The translations under genes and the position numbers were made by a program. Under the pieces are notes generated by a model. That model made no database searches. It worked only from the letters and a program-made list of their open reading frames with translations, and had not been told where the DNA came from. From an uncultured Collinsella sp. (lineage in GTDB: Bacteria > Actinomycetota > Coriobacteriia > Coriobacteriales > Coriobacteriaceae), in NCBI GenBank assembly GCA_905208635.1, contig CAJLPX010000002.1:1-64000 (forward strand): a stretch of DNA of 64,000 nucleotides. Direction: 5' to 3'. Of this stretch, positions 7,500 through 16,106 are shown one piece after another; position 1 is the stretch's first letter; the number at the start of each line of letters is the position of its first letter.

Positions 7500-8294
7500 T
7501 TAGCTCAGCAGCATGCGGTCGTTGGCGAGCTCGCCGCCCGAGACCTCCTCGAACTTCTGCAGCAGGTCGGCGACGGTGAGCGACTTTTTCTCGTCGCCGG
7601 CCACATCGTAAATCACATGGCCCTCGTGCATCATGATCAGACGGTTACCCAGACGGATGGCGTCGTTCATGTTATGCGTGACCATGAGCGTGGTCAGGTG
7701 GTTCTCGTCGACGATCTCCTCGGTCAGGTTGAGCACCTTCGATGCCGTCTTGGGGTCGAGGGCCGCCGTGTGCTCGTCGAGCAGCAGCAGGCGCGGCTTG
7801 GTGAGCGTGGCCATCAGCAGGGTGAGTGCTTGGCGCTGACCGCCCGAGAGCAGGCCGACCTTGGCGTTGAGGCGCGTGTCCAGGCCGAGGTCCAAGCGCT
7901 TGAGCAGCTTAACGTACTCGTCCTTCTCGGCCTTGGTGACGCCCCACGAAAGACCGCGGCGCTGGCCGCGGCGCTTGGCGAGGGCCAGGTTCTCGGCAAT
8001 TTGCATGTCGGCTGCGGTGCCGCGCATGGGGTCCTGGAACACACGGCCCAGGTACTTGGCGCGCTGCGACTCACTCAGACGCGAGATGTCGGTGCTGTCG
8101 AGCTCGATAACGCCCGAATCGAGCGGATATACGCCGGCGATCATGTTGAGCAGCGTGGACTTGCCAGCGCCGTTGCCGCCAATCACGGTTACAAAGTCGC
8201 CATCATTCAGGGTAAGGTCGACGCCGGTGAGTGCGCGCTTCTCGGTGACGGTGCCTTTGTTAAAGGTCTTTTTGACGTGCGAGAGCTTAAGCAT
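7500..8294 (-). CDS. ABC transporter ATP-binding protein
   Basis: 264 residues with Walker A GGNGAGKST, signature LLSGGQRQA and Walker B RLLLLDEH. The signature and Walker B regions match importers with LivG/TrpZ-like ATPases. The start was set at ATG 8294, which has AGGGGAG nine bases upstream and overlaps the permease stop by 8 bp; the open frame extends further but into permease sequence. It forms an importer with the permease at 8287-9210 and the binding lipoprotein at 9415-10395. The set resembles TrpXYZ-type importers (DUF534/PF04392 binding protein); the substrate is not shown by sequence and could be an aromatic amino acid. Confidence 0.88.
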   Translation of the reverse strand: MLKLSHVKKTFNKGTVTEKRALTGVDLTLNDGDFVTVIGGNGAGKSTLLNMIAGVYPLDSGVIELDSTDISRLSESQRAKYLGRVFQDPMRGTAADMQIAENLALAKRRGQRRGLSWGVTKAEKDEYVKLLKRLDLGLDTRLNAKVGLLSGGQRQALTLLMATLTKPRLLLLDEHTAALDPKTASKVLNLTEEIVDENHLTTLMVTHNMNDAIRLGNRLIMMHEGHVIYDVAGDEKKSLTVADLLQKFEEVSGGELANDRMLLS

Positions 8295-9210
8295 CTGCCT
8301 CATCTCCCCTCGTGTAGGAGCTGCGGAGCTTATAACGCTCCCAAACCACGGGCACGCACAGGGCCACGGCAACGATTACGGCGGAGAGCAGCTTCATGTC
8401 GTTGGCGTCCATGCCCAGCTGCAACACGATGGCGCGAATGAGGAAGTACACCACAGAGCCAAAGACGGCGGAGGCCAGGCGGACGCTAAACTGCGTCAGA
8501 CCGCCGGGCAGCAGGCGGCCGAGCACCTCGCCGATAACAATGGCGGCAAGACCGATAACGATGGCGCCGGTGCCCATGCCAATGTCAGCGTACTTCTGGC
8601 TCTGGCAGATGAGCGCACCCGAAAGGCCGATAAGGGCGTTGGAGAGCACGAGGGCAATCATCTTGGTGGAGTTGGTGTTGACGCCCAGGGCGCGGATCAT
8701 GTACTCGTTGTTGCCGGTGGCACGCAGCGCCGAGCCGATCTCGGTGCCAAAGAACCAGTACAGGATGGCGACGATGGCCACGGCCAGCACAATGCCCAGG
8801 ATGATGGCAACGGTGGACTGCGGCAGGCCCGTCATGTGGCTGACGGATGAGAAGATGGTGCCCTTGGCAAGGATGGGCGTGTTGGATTTGCCCATGATGC
8901 GCAGGTTGATGGACCACAGACTGATCTGCGTAAGGATTCCGGCGAGGATTGCAGGAATCTCAAAAACGGTGGTCAAGATGCCCGTGACCGCGCCCGCGAT
9001 GGCGCCGGCGCACATGCCGGCCAGCACGGCGAGCAGCGGGTCGACGTTATTGTTGACGATGAGTACGGCGCAAACACAGCCGCCGAGGGCAAAGCTGCCG
9101 TCGCAGGTCATATCGGGGATGTCGAGCAGGCGGAACGTGATAAACACGCCGAGCACCATGATGCCCCAGAGGACGCCCTGCGAAACGGCGCCCTGCAATG
9201 CAATGAGCAT
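8287..9210 (-). CDS. ABC transporter permease (LivH/TrpY-like)
   Basis: 307 residues, about eight hydrophobic segments, and features of the branched-chain-amino-acid permease superfamily: FRLLDIPDMTCDGSFALGG near the N-terminus and IGSALRATGNNEYMIRALGV in the loop that contacts the ATPase. AGGAGG lies before ATG 9210. It is one of three genes in an importer operon and overlaps the ATPase start by 8 bp. Substrate unknown. Confidence 0.88.
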   Translation of the reverse strand: MLIALQGAVSQGVLWGIMVLGVFITFRLLDIPDMTCDGSFALGGCVCAVLIVNNNVDPLLAVLAGMCAGAIAGAVTGILTTVFEIPAILAGILTQISLWSINLRIMGKSNTPILAKGTIFSSVSHMTGLPQSTVAIILGIVLAVAIVAILYWFFGTEIGSALRATGNNEYMIRALGVNTNSTKMIALVLSNALIGLSGALICQSQKYADIGMGTGAIVIGLAAIVIGEVLGRLLPGGLTQFSVRLASAVFGSVVYFLIRAIVLQLGMDANDMKLLSAVIVAVALCVPVVWERYKLRSSYTRGDEADA

Positions 9211-9314
9211 GCTTCATACCTCCTAGGATAGGGTGGACACGTGATTTTCCATAATAGCGGTACCAATGCATAAAAGAGCGGTGGACAGACGTTTTGTTTT
9301 ACCTGAAACAAGCA

Positions 9315-9343
9315 GGGCGAACGCCGGTCTTTAGCGTTCGCCC
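9315..9343 (-). terminator. Intercistronic hairpin between binding protein and permease
   Basis: GGGCGAACGC and GCGTTCGCCC form a 10-bp stem between the lipoprotein gene and the permease gene. The T-tract is weak (TGCTTGTTT). Such hairpins often protect or partly terminate the upstream mRNA so that more binding protein than permease is made. Confidence 0.6.
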
Positions 9344-9414
9344 CAATGACTCAGATATTGAATAACGCAGTAGTGGCGCGCGTGCGGGCCCTAGACGCGT
9401 TACCGCGCATGGCG

Positions 9415-10395
9415 CTACGCGTCCAGAGCGGAAAGGTCGATACCCAGAGCCTCGGCCATCTCGTCGTTTTTGACGACGACCAGGTCCTTGCTCGAGAGTT
9501 GCTCAATCGGCATATCCTCGGGCTTGGCCTCGCCCTTCAAGATCTTGACGGCCATCTCGCCTGCAGCGTAGCCCAGGTCCTCATAGTTGATGGAGAGGGT
9601 GAACAGACCGCCGGCCTTGCACATGCCCTCCTCGCCAGTCACAAAGGGGAGCTTGTTCTCCTTGCAGATCTGGCCGACTTGCGAGGCGCCCGCGGCGATG
9701 GTGTTGTCGGTGGGGGAGTAGAGCGCGTCGACCTTGCCCACGGCAGACTCGACGACGGACTGAATCTCGTTGGAGCTCGAGACGGTGAAGTCAGTGTACT
9801 CGAGGCCCAGCTTGTCGAGTTCCTTCTTGGCGGCCTTGATCTGGACGTCGGAGTTGGACTCGGCGGTGCAGTAGAGCAGGCCGACCTTCTTAACGTCGGG
9901 CAGGACCTTCTGCATCATCTCGAGCTGCTCGGCGACCGGGGTGAGGTCGGAAGCGCCCGTGACGTTGGTGCCGGGCTTGTCGTTGTCCTGGACCAGGCCG
10001 GAGGCGGCGTAGTCGGTGATGGCGCAGCCAACGATGGGGATATCAGCGGTGGCGCCGGCGGCAGCCTGCGCGGCGGGCGTAGCGATGGCGTAGATCAGGT
10101 TGACGCCGTCGCCTACGAACTTGTCGGCAATGGACTTACACGTGGACTGGTCGTTCTGGGCGTTCTTCTGGTCGATCTTGACCTTGAGACCGCTCTTCTT
10201 GATGGCCTTGACGAAGCCGTCGTTGGCGGCATCGAGCGCGGAGTGCTCGGTGAGCTGCAGAACGCCGATGGTGTAGTCGGAACCGGCGGCAGCGGGGCCA
10301 GAACCAGAGTTGCCGCCGCATCCGGCGAGCGGAGCGAGCGCGAGCAGGCCAGCGGAGACAAGAAGGCTCCTGCGGCTGATGGTGATGTCCTTCAT
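9415..10395 (-). CDS. ABC transporter substrate-binding lipoprotein (PF04392-like)
   Basis: 326 residues. The N-terminus has a twin-arginine pattern (ISRRSLL) and a lipobox LAGC with cysteine at 26, so it is probably exported folded and lipid-anchored. The mature part follows the TrpX/DUF534 fold: YTIGVLQLTEHSALDAANDG, then IYAIATPAAQAA, GLLYCTAESNSDVQ and ALYSPTDNTIA. First gene of the importer operon, with a good promoter at 10459-10486. Ligand unknown; an aromatic amino acid would fit the family. Confidence 0.87.
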   Translation of the reverse strand: MKDITISRRSLLVSAGLLALAPLAGCGGNSGSGPAAAGSDYTIGVLQLTEHSALDAANDGFVKAIKKSGLKVKIDQKNAQNDQSTCKSIADKFVGDGVNLIYAIATPAAQAAAGATADIPIVGCAITDYAASGLVQDNDKPGTNVTGASDLTPVAEQLEMMQKVLPDVKKVGLLYCTAESNSDVQIKAAKKELDKLGLEYTDFTVSSSNEIQSVVESAVGKVDALYSPTDNTIAAGASQVGQICKENKLPFVTGEEGMCKAGGLFTLSINYEDLGYAAGEMAVKILKGEAKPEDMPIEQLSSKDLVVVKNDEMAEALGIDLSALDA

Positions 10396-10458
10396 ATCAT
10401 TACCCCCAGTATAAAAATGGCTGGAAACACTGCACTAGGAAAAAGTGCAAGTGGGACT

Positions 10459-10486
10459 ATAGTAACGCCGATGTCCATTTTTACAA
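10459..10486 (-). promoter_or_regulatory. Promoter of the ABC importer operon
   Basis: On the minus strand TTGTAA, 16 bases, then TACTAT lie about 65 bases before the lipoprotein start. This is a good sigma-70-type match. Confidence 0.6.
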
Positions 10487-10554
10487 TAACCTGGCGGGTT
10501 TTTTAATACTGAACCGGATGGGCGGTGCTGAGGAACGACGGACGGCAACGGGGC

Positions 10555-11352
10555 TTACGCTGCGGGCGCGGGACTGTCTTCTTCATCTAGCGCGGCAAAG
10601 AGTTTCTTGCCGTCGAGCAAACGCGTGCTGACGTTTCTCATGCGGCTGACCTCAACGGTGCGCAGGGTGTCGTCGGCGCCTCGGGTGTCGTAGACCGTTC
10701 CCAGCAGATACGAGACGCCATCGCGCTGCCTGATTGCAAAGGGCCGGACCGTCATCCGCACCACCTCGGTTTCGCCCCGGGTCAGGACGTTTGAGATATC
10801 AAAGCTGACGGTTGTTCCATGGTCGATGGCCTGTTCGACGAGCTCGCACGTGTCGATACGCTTGGCGCGCGGACGCGTTGTCTTGACGGGCGCGTCGTTG
10901 GCGGCCGGTGCCGGTTCGGGCATATCGAGGTAGCCGCGAACATCGGCGCTCGCCATGGCGACCAGGTGCTGCGCCATGCTCTTTCGAATGGCTATGGGCG
11001 TCGATCGGTTGCGCATAACCATGCCGTGGAGCCGTATGATCTCCTCGTCAGCAAGTGGGCGGGTGAGGAGCCGATAACCCACGCCGCGTTTATAGTCGAT
11101 TTCGTATCCGGCGTGACGAAGTGCCGATATCGAGGTATAGATGCTGCGGCGTGCCGCCGAGATGGGCATGCGGGCGGGGTCGTCAGGATGGGCGAGGAGC
11201 TCGACCAGCTCGTCAGAAAGCAGCGCTTTGTCCTCGCCGGTGTTCTCGCTCAAGAGCTGCAGGATGCGCACGGCGCGATAGGCTGCCATCGAGGCGGAGC
11301 CCCTGGTCGTGGTCTCGTAGTTTTCAACAACGGCTTCGGTCATGGCGCCCAC
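10555..11352 (-). CDS. HTH-WYL-type transcriptional regulator
   Basis: 265 residues. The N-terminal part (AAYRAVRILQLLSEN, then RRSIYTSISALRHAGYEIDYKRGVGYRL) is a winged helix of the DeoR/HTH_11 kind. The C-terminal part, VEQAIDHGTTVSFDIS ... VRPFAIRQRDGVSYLLGTVYD ... VEVSRMRNVS, follows the WYL-domain pattern with the Y/L region preserved. WYL regulators sense nucleic acid or nucleotide ligands in several bacteria; the targets here are unknown. The start may be GTG 11352 or ATG 11343, both behind purine-rich AAGGAAAGGA. It is not clearly in an operon. Confidence 0.75.
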   Translation of the reverse strand: MGAMTEAVVENYETTTRGSASMAAYRAVRILQLLSENTGEDKALLSDELVELLAHPDDPARMPISAARRSIYTSISALRHAGYEIDYKRGVGYRLLTRPLADEEIIRLHGMVMRNRSTPIAIRKSMAQHLVAMASADVRGYLDMPEPAPAANDAPVKTTRPRAKRIDTCELVEQAIDHGTTVSFDISNVLTRGETEVVRMTVRPFAIRQRDGVSYLLGTVYDTRGADDTLRTVEVSRMRNVSTRLLDGKKLFAALDEEDSPAPAA

Positions 11353-11518
11353 GTCCTTTCCTTTTTTGGTGATGGCAGATCAGAGCCTAGGGCGCGGAGC
11401 CTGGCCAAGGACGCGTGGCGCCTTGGACGGTCGGTGGTTGCCGGCAAACGGCGGGTCGAGTTTTCAACAACCCTGCCTAACTGACCAAAACCTTGCCAAA
11501 AGCTTGACGAATGCTGTT

Positions 11519-11552
11519 GAAAAAGCGCCCCTCGGCGGATGTCGAGAGGCGC
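11519..11552 (-). terminator. Intrinsic terminator of asnS
   Basis: Minus-strand GCGCCTCTCG pairs with CGAGGGGCGC and is followed by TTTTTC. It lies 49 bases after the asnS stop codon. Confidence 0.8.
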
Positions 11553-11600
11553 TTGTGCGATGAGCGTTGGCGCGTGGCGACGAGAGCTAGTGCCCGATGA

Positions 11601-13004
11601 TTAGAAGTCGGCGTTGCCCACGGTGCGCGGGTGCGGCAGGACGTCGCGGATGTTGCCCACGCCGGTGAGGTACATCACCAAGCGCTCGAAGCCCAGACCG
11701 TAGCCGGCGTGCTTGCAGGAACCGTAGCGGCGCAGGTCAAGGTAGTACTTGTACTGCTCGGGATTCATTCCCAGGTCCTTGATGCGGGCCTCGAGCAGAT
11801 CCAGGCGCTCCTCGCGCTGGGAGCCGCCGATAATCTCGCCGATACCGGGAACCAGACAGTCGGCGGCGGCGACGGTCTTGCCGTCCTCGTTCATGCGCAT
11901 GTAGAACGCCTTGATTTCGGCCGGGTAGTCGGTCACGAAGGTCGGGCGCTTAAAGTGCTCCTCGGTTAGGAAGCGCTCGTGCTCGGTCTGCAGATCAATG
12001 CCCCAGCTCACGGGATAGTCAAACTTGTGGCCGGCGGCGACGGCCTGCTCCAGGATCTCGACGGCCTCGGTGTAGGTGACACGGGCAAAGTCGGAGTTGG
12101 CGACATGGTCCAGGCGCTCGAGCAGACCCTTGTCCACAAACTTGTTGAGCATATTGAGCTCGTCGGGGCAGGTTGCCATGACGTCCTTGAGGACATACTT
12201 GAGCATGGCCTCGGCGTTATCCATGTAGTCGTTGAGGTCGGCGAAGGCCATCTCGGGCTCGATCATCCAAAACTCGGCGGCATGGCGCGTGGTGTTGGAG
12301 TTTTCGGCGCGGAAGGTGGGGCCAAAGGTGTACACGTCGCCAAAGGCCATGGCAAAGTTCTCGGCATTGAGCTGGCCGGACACGGTGAGGCTCGCATGCT
12401 TGCCAAAGAAGTCCTGGCTCCAGTCGACCTCGCCGGACTCGGTGAGGGGCGGGTTTTTGGGGTCGAGCGTGGTCACGCGGAACATCTCGCCGGCGCCCTC
12501 GCAGTCACTCGTGGTGATGATGGGAGTGTTGACGTAGACAAAGCCCTGCTCCTGGAAGAAGCGGTGGATAGCGGCAGCCGCGACAGAGCGGATGCGGAAC
12601 ACGGCGCGGAACAGGTTGGTGCGCGGGCGCAGGTGCTGCTGGGTGCGCAGGAACTCGACGGTTGCGCGCTTCTTCTGCAGCGGGTAATCCGGAGCGCTGA
12701 CGCCCTCGACCTCGATGGAGGTGGCAGAAAGCTCGAAGGGCTGGGGCGCATCGGGGGTCAGCTTGACGGTGCCGGTGCAAATGAGTGCGGCCGAGACGTT
12801 TTGGTGGGCGATCTCGTCGTAGTTGTCGAGTGCCTCGCGGTTCATGACGACCTGCAGGTCGCGGAAGCAGCTGCCGTCGTTGAGTGTAACGAAGCCAAAG
12901 TTCTTCATGTCGCGGACGGATTTGACCCAGCCGGCAACGGTGACGGTCTGGCCACCGAGCGTCTCGGCGTGCGTATAGAGCTGCGCGATTTTGGTGCGGT
13001 TCAC
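11601..13004 (-). CDS. asnS: Asparaginyl-tRNA synthetase
   Basis: 467 residues, the usual AsnRS length. An OB-fold anticodon domain (VTVAGWVKSVRDMKNFGFVTLNDG) precedes the class II catalytic core: FRIRSVAAAAIHRFFQEQGF (motif 1), FRAENSNTTRHAAEFWMIEPE (motif 2) and GLGFERLVMYLTG (motif 3). It charges tRNA-Asn, which implies that the Gln/Asn amidotransferase route is not the only source of Asn-tRNA. The start was set at GTG 13004, directly behind GGGAGG; a longer open frame to 13298 has no homology. Promoter at 13051-13079. Confidence 0.95.
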   Translation of the reverse strand: MNRTKIAQLYTHAETLGGQTVTVAGWVKSVRDMKNFGFVTLNDGSCFRDLQVVMNREALDNYDEIAHQNVSAALICTGTVKLTPDAPQPFELSATSIEVEGVSAPDYPLQKKRATVEFLRTQQHLRPRTNLFRAVFRIRSVAAAAIHRFFQEQGFVYVNTPIITTSDCEGAGEMFRVTTLDPKNPPLTESGEVDWSQDFFGKHASLTVSGQLNAENFAMAFGDVYTFGPTFRAENSNTTRHAAEFWMIEPEMAFADLNDYMDNAEAMLKYVLKDVMATCPDELNMLNKFVDKGLLERLDHVANSDFARVTYTEAVEILEQAVAAGHKFDYPVSWGIDLQTEHERFLTEEHFKRPTFVTDYPAEIKAFYMRMNEDGKTVAAADCLVPGIGEIIGGSQREERLDLLEARIKDLGMNPEQYKYYLDLRRYGSCKHAGYGLGFERLVMYLTGVGNIRDVLPHPRTVGNADF

Positions 13005-13050
13005 GTATCCTCCCAGAGCGGTTGTACGGATTATTTCCAAACAGTTAACC

Positions 13051-13079
13051 ATTCTAACCCGCGAGCGGGAGCGTAGCAA
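13051..13079 (-). promoter_or_regulatory. asnS promoter
   Basis: Minus-strand TTGCTA, 17 bases, TAGAAT, about 45 bases before the GTG start. Confidence 0.6.
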
Positions 13080-13110
13080 AACGGCAAGCTTGATGTATGG
13101 GCGTGACGTG

Positions 13111-13141
13111 GGCACCGCGCAAGCGCCGATTTTGCGGTGCC
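13111..13141 (-). terminator. Possible terminator hairpin of the acyltransferase gene
   Basis: GGCACCGC and GCGGTGCC pair at the end of the acyltransferase gene and overlap its stop codon. There is no T-tract, so it may act only as an mRNA-stabilising hairpin. Confidence 0.4.
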
Positions 13142-15060
13142 TAGTGCCCGCAGATGGCTTGGCGGATGAGAGCAGCGTAGGTGTCGATTCCCGCCTGGGT
13201 GAGGTGTGTGCCGTCGTCGACGAGGTATTCGCTGTGGCCCTCTGAGGCGCCGTTCCAGTCGATGACGCCGGCGTTGTCATTTTGGGCACAGACGTCACGA
13301 ATCGTCTGGTTATTGCGGTCCTGTAGCTCGAGCGGTACGCGCACGGTCACAAAGTAGATGGGCTTGCCGCCCACGGCATTAATCACGTCCTGCACCTGCT
13401 GGGGGTCGCGGATGAGGCCGTTGGTGCCAAGCGCACAGATGACCACGCTTGGATCGTAGTTGGCAGTGTCCTGTGCATAGACATCCTGGAAGGTGTAGAA
13501 CTGGCGGCTCACCACGCCGTCGATGTGGGCGTTGGGAAGCGCCGCCTGAATACCGGACTGTGCACCTGCGGTGACCGAGTCGCCGATTATAAGCACATGG
13601 GCATCGCAGGTTCCGGTTGCCTCGTCGTAGGTAAAGCTCTTCCAGTCAAGGTTCTTCGGGACCTTTTCGGCGATAGGTCCCTCTTTGGGCTTTTGCTGAG
13701 CGGCGTCGTTGGGCTGAGCGTCTTGGTTGGATGCGGACTCGGCGCTCTTGCCGCCGGCGCCGTTGTTCTTGGACGAGGCCGCGTTTTGGGCAAGCTCGGG
13801 GCGGAGCTGCTCGGCGCGGGCGGTGGCGATGCCTGCCCAGTCAAGTGGCGCGAAGGCAAGTGCAGTGACGCATGCGGCGCCAAGCGCGGGGAGCACCATG
13901 GCGGGCGCGAGGATGTGCTTTCTTGCCGTGCTGTCCTGTTGGGCCGGCTTGTGGGACCAAGGGCGTTCGACGAGGCGATAGAAAACCTCGGCTACCGCAA
14001 GGATCAGCACAAGCTGTAATACCTGCTCCCACCAGGCGATGCGGGTAGTGCGGGTTGCGGGGTTCATAAGGATGAGCAGGGGGTAGTGCACCAGATAGAC
14101 CGAGAACGAGCGCTGACCCAGCCAGACGAGCGGCTTGACCGACAACAGACGACGCACGATACATTCCGTGTTTTGCGCGCAGATGATAAGAAGCCCGGTG
14201 AGCAGGGCAAGCAGCAAAAAGCCACCCCGGTAGAGCAGGGGGTTCTCTCCGGTCAGCGTGAACGCGCCGGTTATGACGGCAACGAGCCACGCGACGGAGA
14301 CCACGTTAACCTTCGAGATACCTTTGCTGGCGCCGGGGGTACGGGCGTCGTCGCTCAGCATCTCGCGCAGACGCGGCGCAGCGATGGCGGCTAAGGCTCC
14401 GCATAGAAGCTCGGCGGCACGGGCGTCGGTTCCGTAGTAGACGCGCGATGTGTCGGCCATGGGGTCGAACATGAGGGCCATCGCTGCTGTTGATATAAGT
14501 ATGAACGTGATCGTGACGCCGATAGCGGTGTTGCGCGACCTAGTTTTGCTACAGAGCACCATAAGGATGAGCGGCCATGCCAGATAGAACTGCATCTGGA
14601 CGCCGCAGAACCACAGGTGCGTGAGCGGCGAGGGGAGTCCTGCGGCGGCAAAATACGAGACGTTGCGAAAGATATAGAACCAGTTGCTCAAGAACAATGC
14701 CGACGGCAGAGCGTCCTGCTGCACCTTAGGCAGCAGGCTCGGAGCCGCGATATAGGTGGCTACGGCGGTAAGCGCGATGGTTACAAGAATCGGTGGCATA
14801 AGGCGCGTGACGCGGCGGCAGATATAGCGCGGGTATGAGAACCCGTCGCGTGCCGTTGCTCGCATAATGCTTTTGGTGGCGAGATAGCCACTCAGCGTAA
14901 AGAAGAGTGTAACGCCCAAAAAACCGCCGGTCAGGCGGCTGGGACGAAGGTGATATAGGACGACGCCGGCGATGGCGAGGGCGCGAAGCCCGTCGAGTGC
15001 GGCGATGCGTTGGCTGCGTTGAGACGCTGCGTGTGCGGCGCCCGTGGGTGTGTTTTGCAT
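13141..15060 (-). CDS. OafA/YrhL-type membrane acyltransferase with C-terminal SGNH domain
   Basis: 639 residues. The N-terminal 380 residues form an acyltransferase-3 membrane domain with about ten helices; the start RIAALDGLRALAIAGVVLYHLRP carries the conserved R and the catalytic H. After a low-complexity linker (about 420-475) comes an SGNH hydrolase domain: GDSVTAGAQSG (block I), ALGTNG (block III) and DGTHLTQAG with the D-x-x-H pair (block V). Such proteins O-acetylate cell-surface polysaccharides or peptidoglycan, passing the acyl group from membrane domain to SGNH domain. ATG 15060 was chosen for its GGAGG site; an ATG 15 bases upstream is weaker. Confidence 0.88.
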   Translation of the reverse strand: MQNTPTGAAHAASQRSQRIAALDGLRALAIAGVVLYHLRPSRLTGGFLGVTLFFTLSGYLATKSIMRATARDGFSYPRYICRRVTRLMPPILVTIALTAVATYIAAPSLLPKVQQDALPSALFLSNWFYIFRNVSYFAAAGLPSPLTHLWFCGVQMQFYLAWPLILMVLCSKTRSRNTAIGVTITFILISTAAMALMFDPMADTSRVYYGTDARAAELLCGALAAIAAPRLREMLSDDARTPGASKGISKVNVVSVAWLVAVITGAFTLTGENPLLYRGGFLLLALLTGLLIICAQNTECIVRRLLSVKPLVWLGQRSFSVYLVHYPLLILMNPATRTTRIAWWEQVLQLVLILAVAEVFYRLVERPWSHKPAQQDSTARKHILAPAMVLPALGAACVTALAFAPLDWAGIATARAEQLRPELAQNAASSKNNGAGGKSAESASNQDAQPNDAAQQKPKEGPIAEKVPKNLDWKSFTYDEATGTCDAHVLIIGDSVTAGAQSGIQAALPNAHIDGVVSRQFYTFQDVYAQDTANYDPSVVICALGTNGLIRDPQQVQDVINAVGGKPIYFVTVRVPLELQDRNNQTIRDVCAQNDNAGVIDWNGASEGHSEYLVDDGTHLTQAGIDTYAALIRQAICGH

Positions 15061-15193
15061 CGATCTTTCCTCCAATGTCGACCTAGCAGTCTAGCGCTCT
15101 GCGCGGACATGGGAAGGGGGTTCGTGCGGTTGAACAACATGCCACGGGGCGATGCTTCGCTACGCAAAAGCCGCACCTGCGTTGATGCTCAGC

Positions 15194-15231
15194 TGCCTAT
15201 GTAGAAACGTTTCGGAACCTCTACATAGGCA
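15194..15231. repeat. Perfect 12-bp inverted repeat with embedded GAAACGTTTC
   Basis: TGCCTATGTAGA (15194-15205) and TCTACATAGGCA (15220-15231) are exact complements. GAAACGTTTC, itself a palindrome, lies at 15204-15213. The hairpin is 65 bases after the PTS IIA stop codon. It has no T-tract on either strand. The same 10-mer occurs upstream of the PTS IIA gene at 15911. Confidence 0.6.
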
Positions 15232-15295
15232 AAAACAACAACACAGATGCGGCAAAGATGCACAGGTGGTTGGCCCGTTATGTGACAGCGGTCTG

Positions 15296-15859
15296 CTACT
15301 TGGTCTTGGCTACCAGCAGCGGGTCGCCCAGCTTGACGAGCGGGTTGCCGCCGATAAGCGTGCCAGACTCGCCGACGTGGTCGATGCTCTTGAGGCGGTC
15401 GAGCTCGGAGACGATGACGGTCACGATGTCCTCGTGGCCGGCGGCCTTAATGGCGTCGCGGTCGAAGCTGATGAGCGGCTGGCCGGCCTTGACCACATCG
15501 CCCATCTCGACAAAGCGGGCAAAACCCTTGCCGTTCATTTCCACGGTGCCCAGGCCAACATGGATGAACACGCGTAGGCCGTCCTCGGTAATCATGCCGA
15601 TGGAGTGGTTGGTGACGGTGGTGGCGCCGATACGGCCGTTGGCGGGGGCGTAAATGGTGCCGGTAATGGGCTCGATGCCGTAGCCCTGACCGAGCATGCC
15701 CGAGGCGATGGTCTCATCGGGGACCTCGTCCAGGTTGACGAGCACGCCGTTGACGGGGGCATAGATGACGCCTTCGCGGGTGGCGAAGCTTGCTGCGGGC
15801 GGAACGGACGCCTCGCCCGTCGAGGTGAAGGTGGACTTAAGCGAATCGAGCAGACCCAT
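15296..15859 (-). CDS. crr: PTS glucose-type IIA component
   Basis: 187 residues. The family core is clear: VIYAPVNGVLVNLDEVPD, TNHSIGMITEDGLRVFIHVGLGTVEMNGKGF (the second histidine, in FIHVG, is the phosphorylated residue by family alignment) and ITFD-like ISFDRDAIK. It receives phosphate from HPr and passes it to a sugar-specific IIB, and often regulates other transporters. It is a free-standing IIA, with no IIB or IIC next to it. ATG 15859 follows GGAGG. A GAAACGTTTC palindrome 52 bases upstream suggests control by a LacI-family regulator. Confidence 0.9.
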   Translation of the reverse strand: MGLLDSLKSTFTSTGEASVPPAASFATREGVIYAPVNGVLVNLDEVPDETIASGMLGQGYGIEPITGTIYAPANGRIGATTVTNHSIGMITEDGLRVFIHVGLGTVEMNGKGFARFVEMGDVVKAGQPLISFDRDAIKAAGHEDIVTVIVSELDRLKSIDHVGESGTLIGGNPLVKLGDPLLVAKTK

Positions 15860-15910
15860 AGTTGCCTCCAACGTATCAAGCGCGCATATGGCACGCGTGT
15901 AATGAAGCCG

Positions 15911-15920
15911 GAAACGTTTC
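15911..15920. promoter_or_regulatory. GAAACGTTTC palindrome upstream of PTS IIA
   Basis: An exact 10-bp palindrome 52 bases before the IIA start. AAACGTTT is the typical centre of LacI/CcpA-family operators, and the same 10-mer recurs at 15204. The binding protein is not in the window. Confidence 0.5.
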
Positions 15921-16106
15921 GTATGTGTTTCCCGGCACGGTCAGCGCTCCTATTTTACGCTGTGAAACGATAGCGCTGAGCTGGGATTATGTGATATATC
16001 AGTTGAAGGTGAACTTATTGCGGGAGTGTTTCTGCGCCCTGGGCCCAACTGGGGTACGCTTGAGAGCGAAAAATGAGTGCGCATAATCTGCGCGAAGGGA
16101 GCACAT

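Noticed and set aside
13005..13298. N-terminal extension of AsnRS up to 13298
   Set aside because: The extra translation has no similarity to AsnRS, lacks a ribosome site, and runs across the asnS promoter into the acyltransferase gene.
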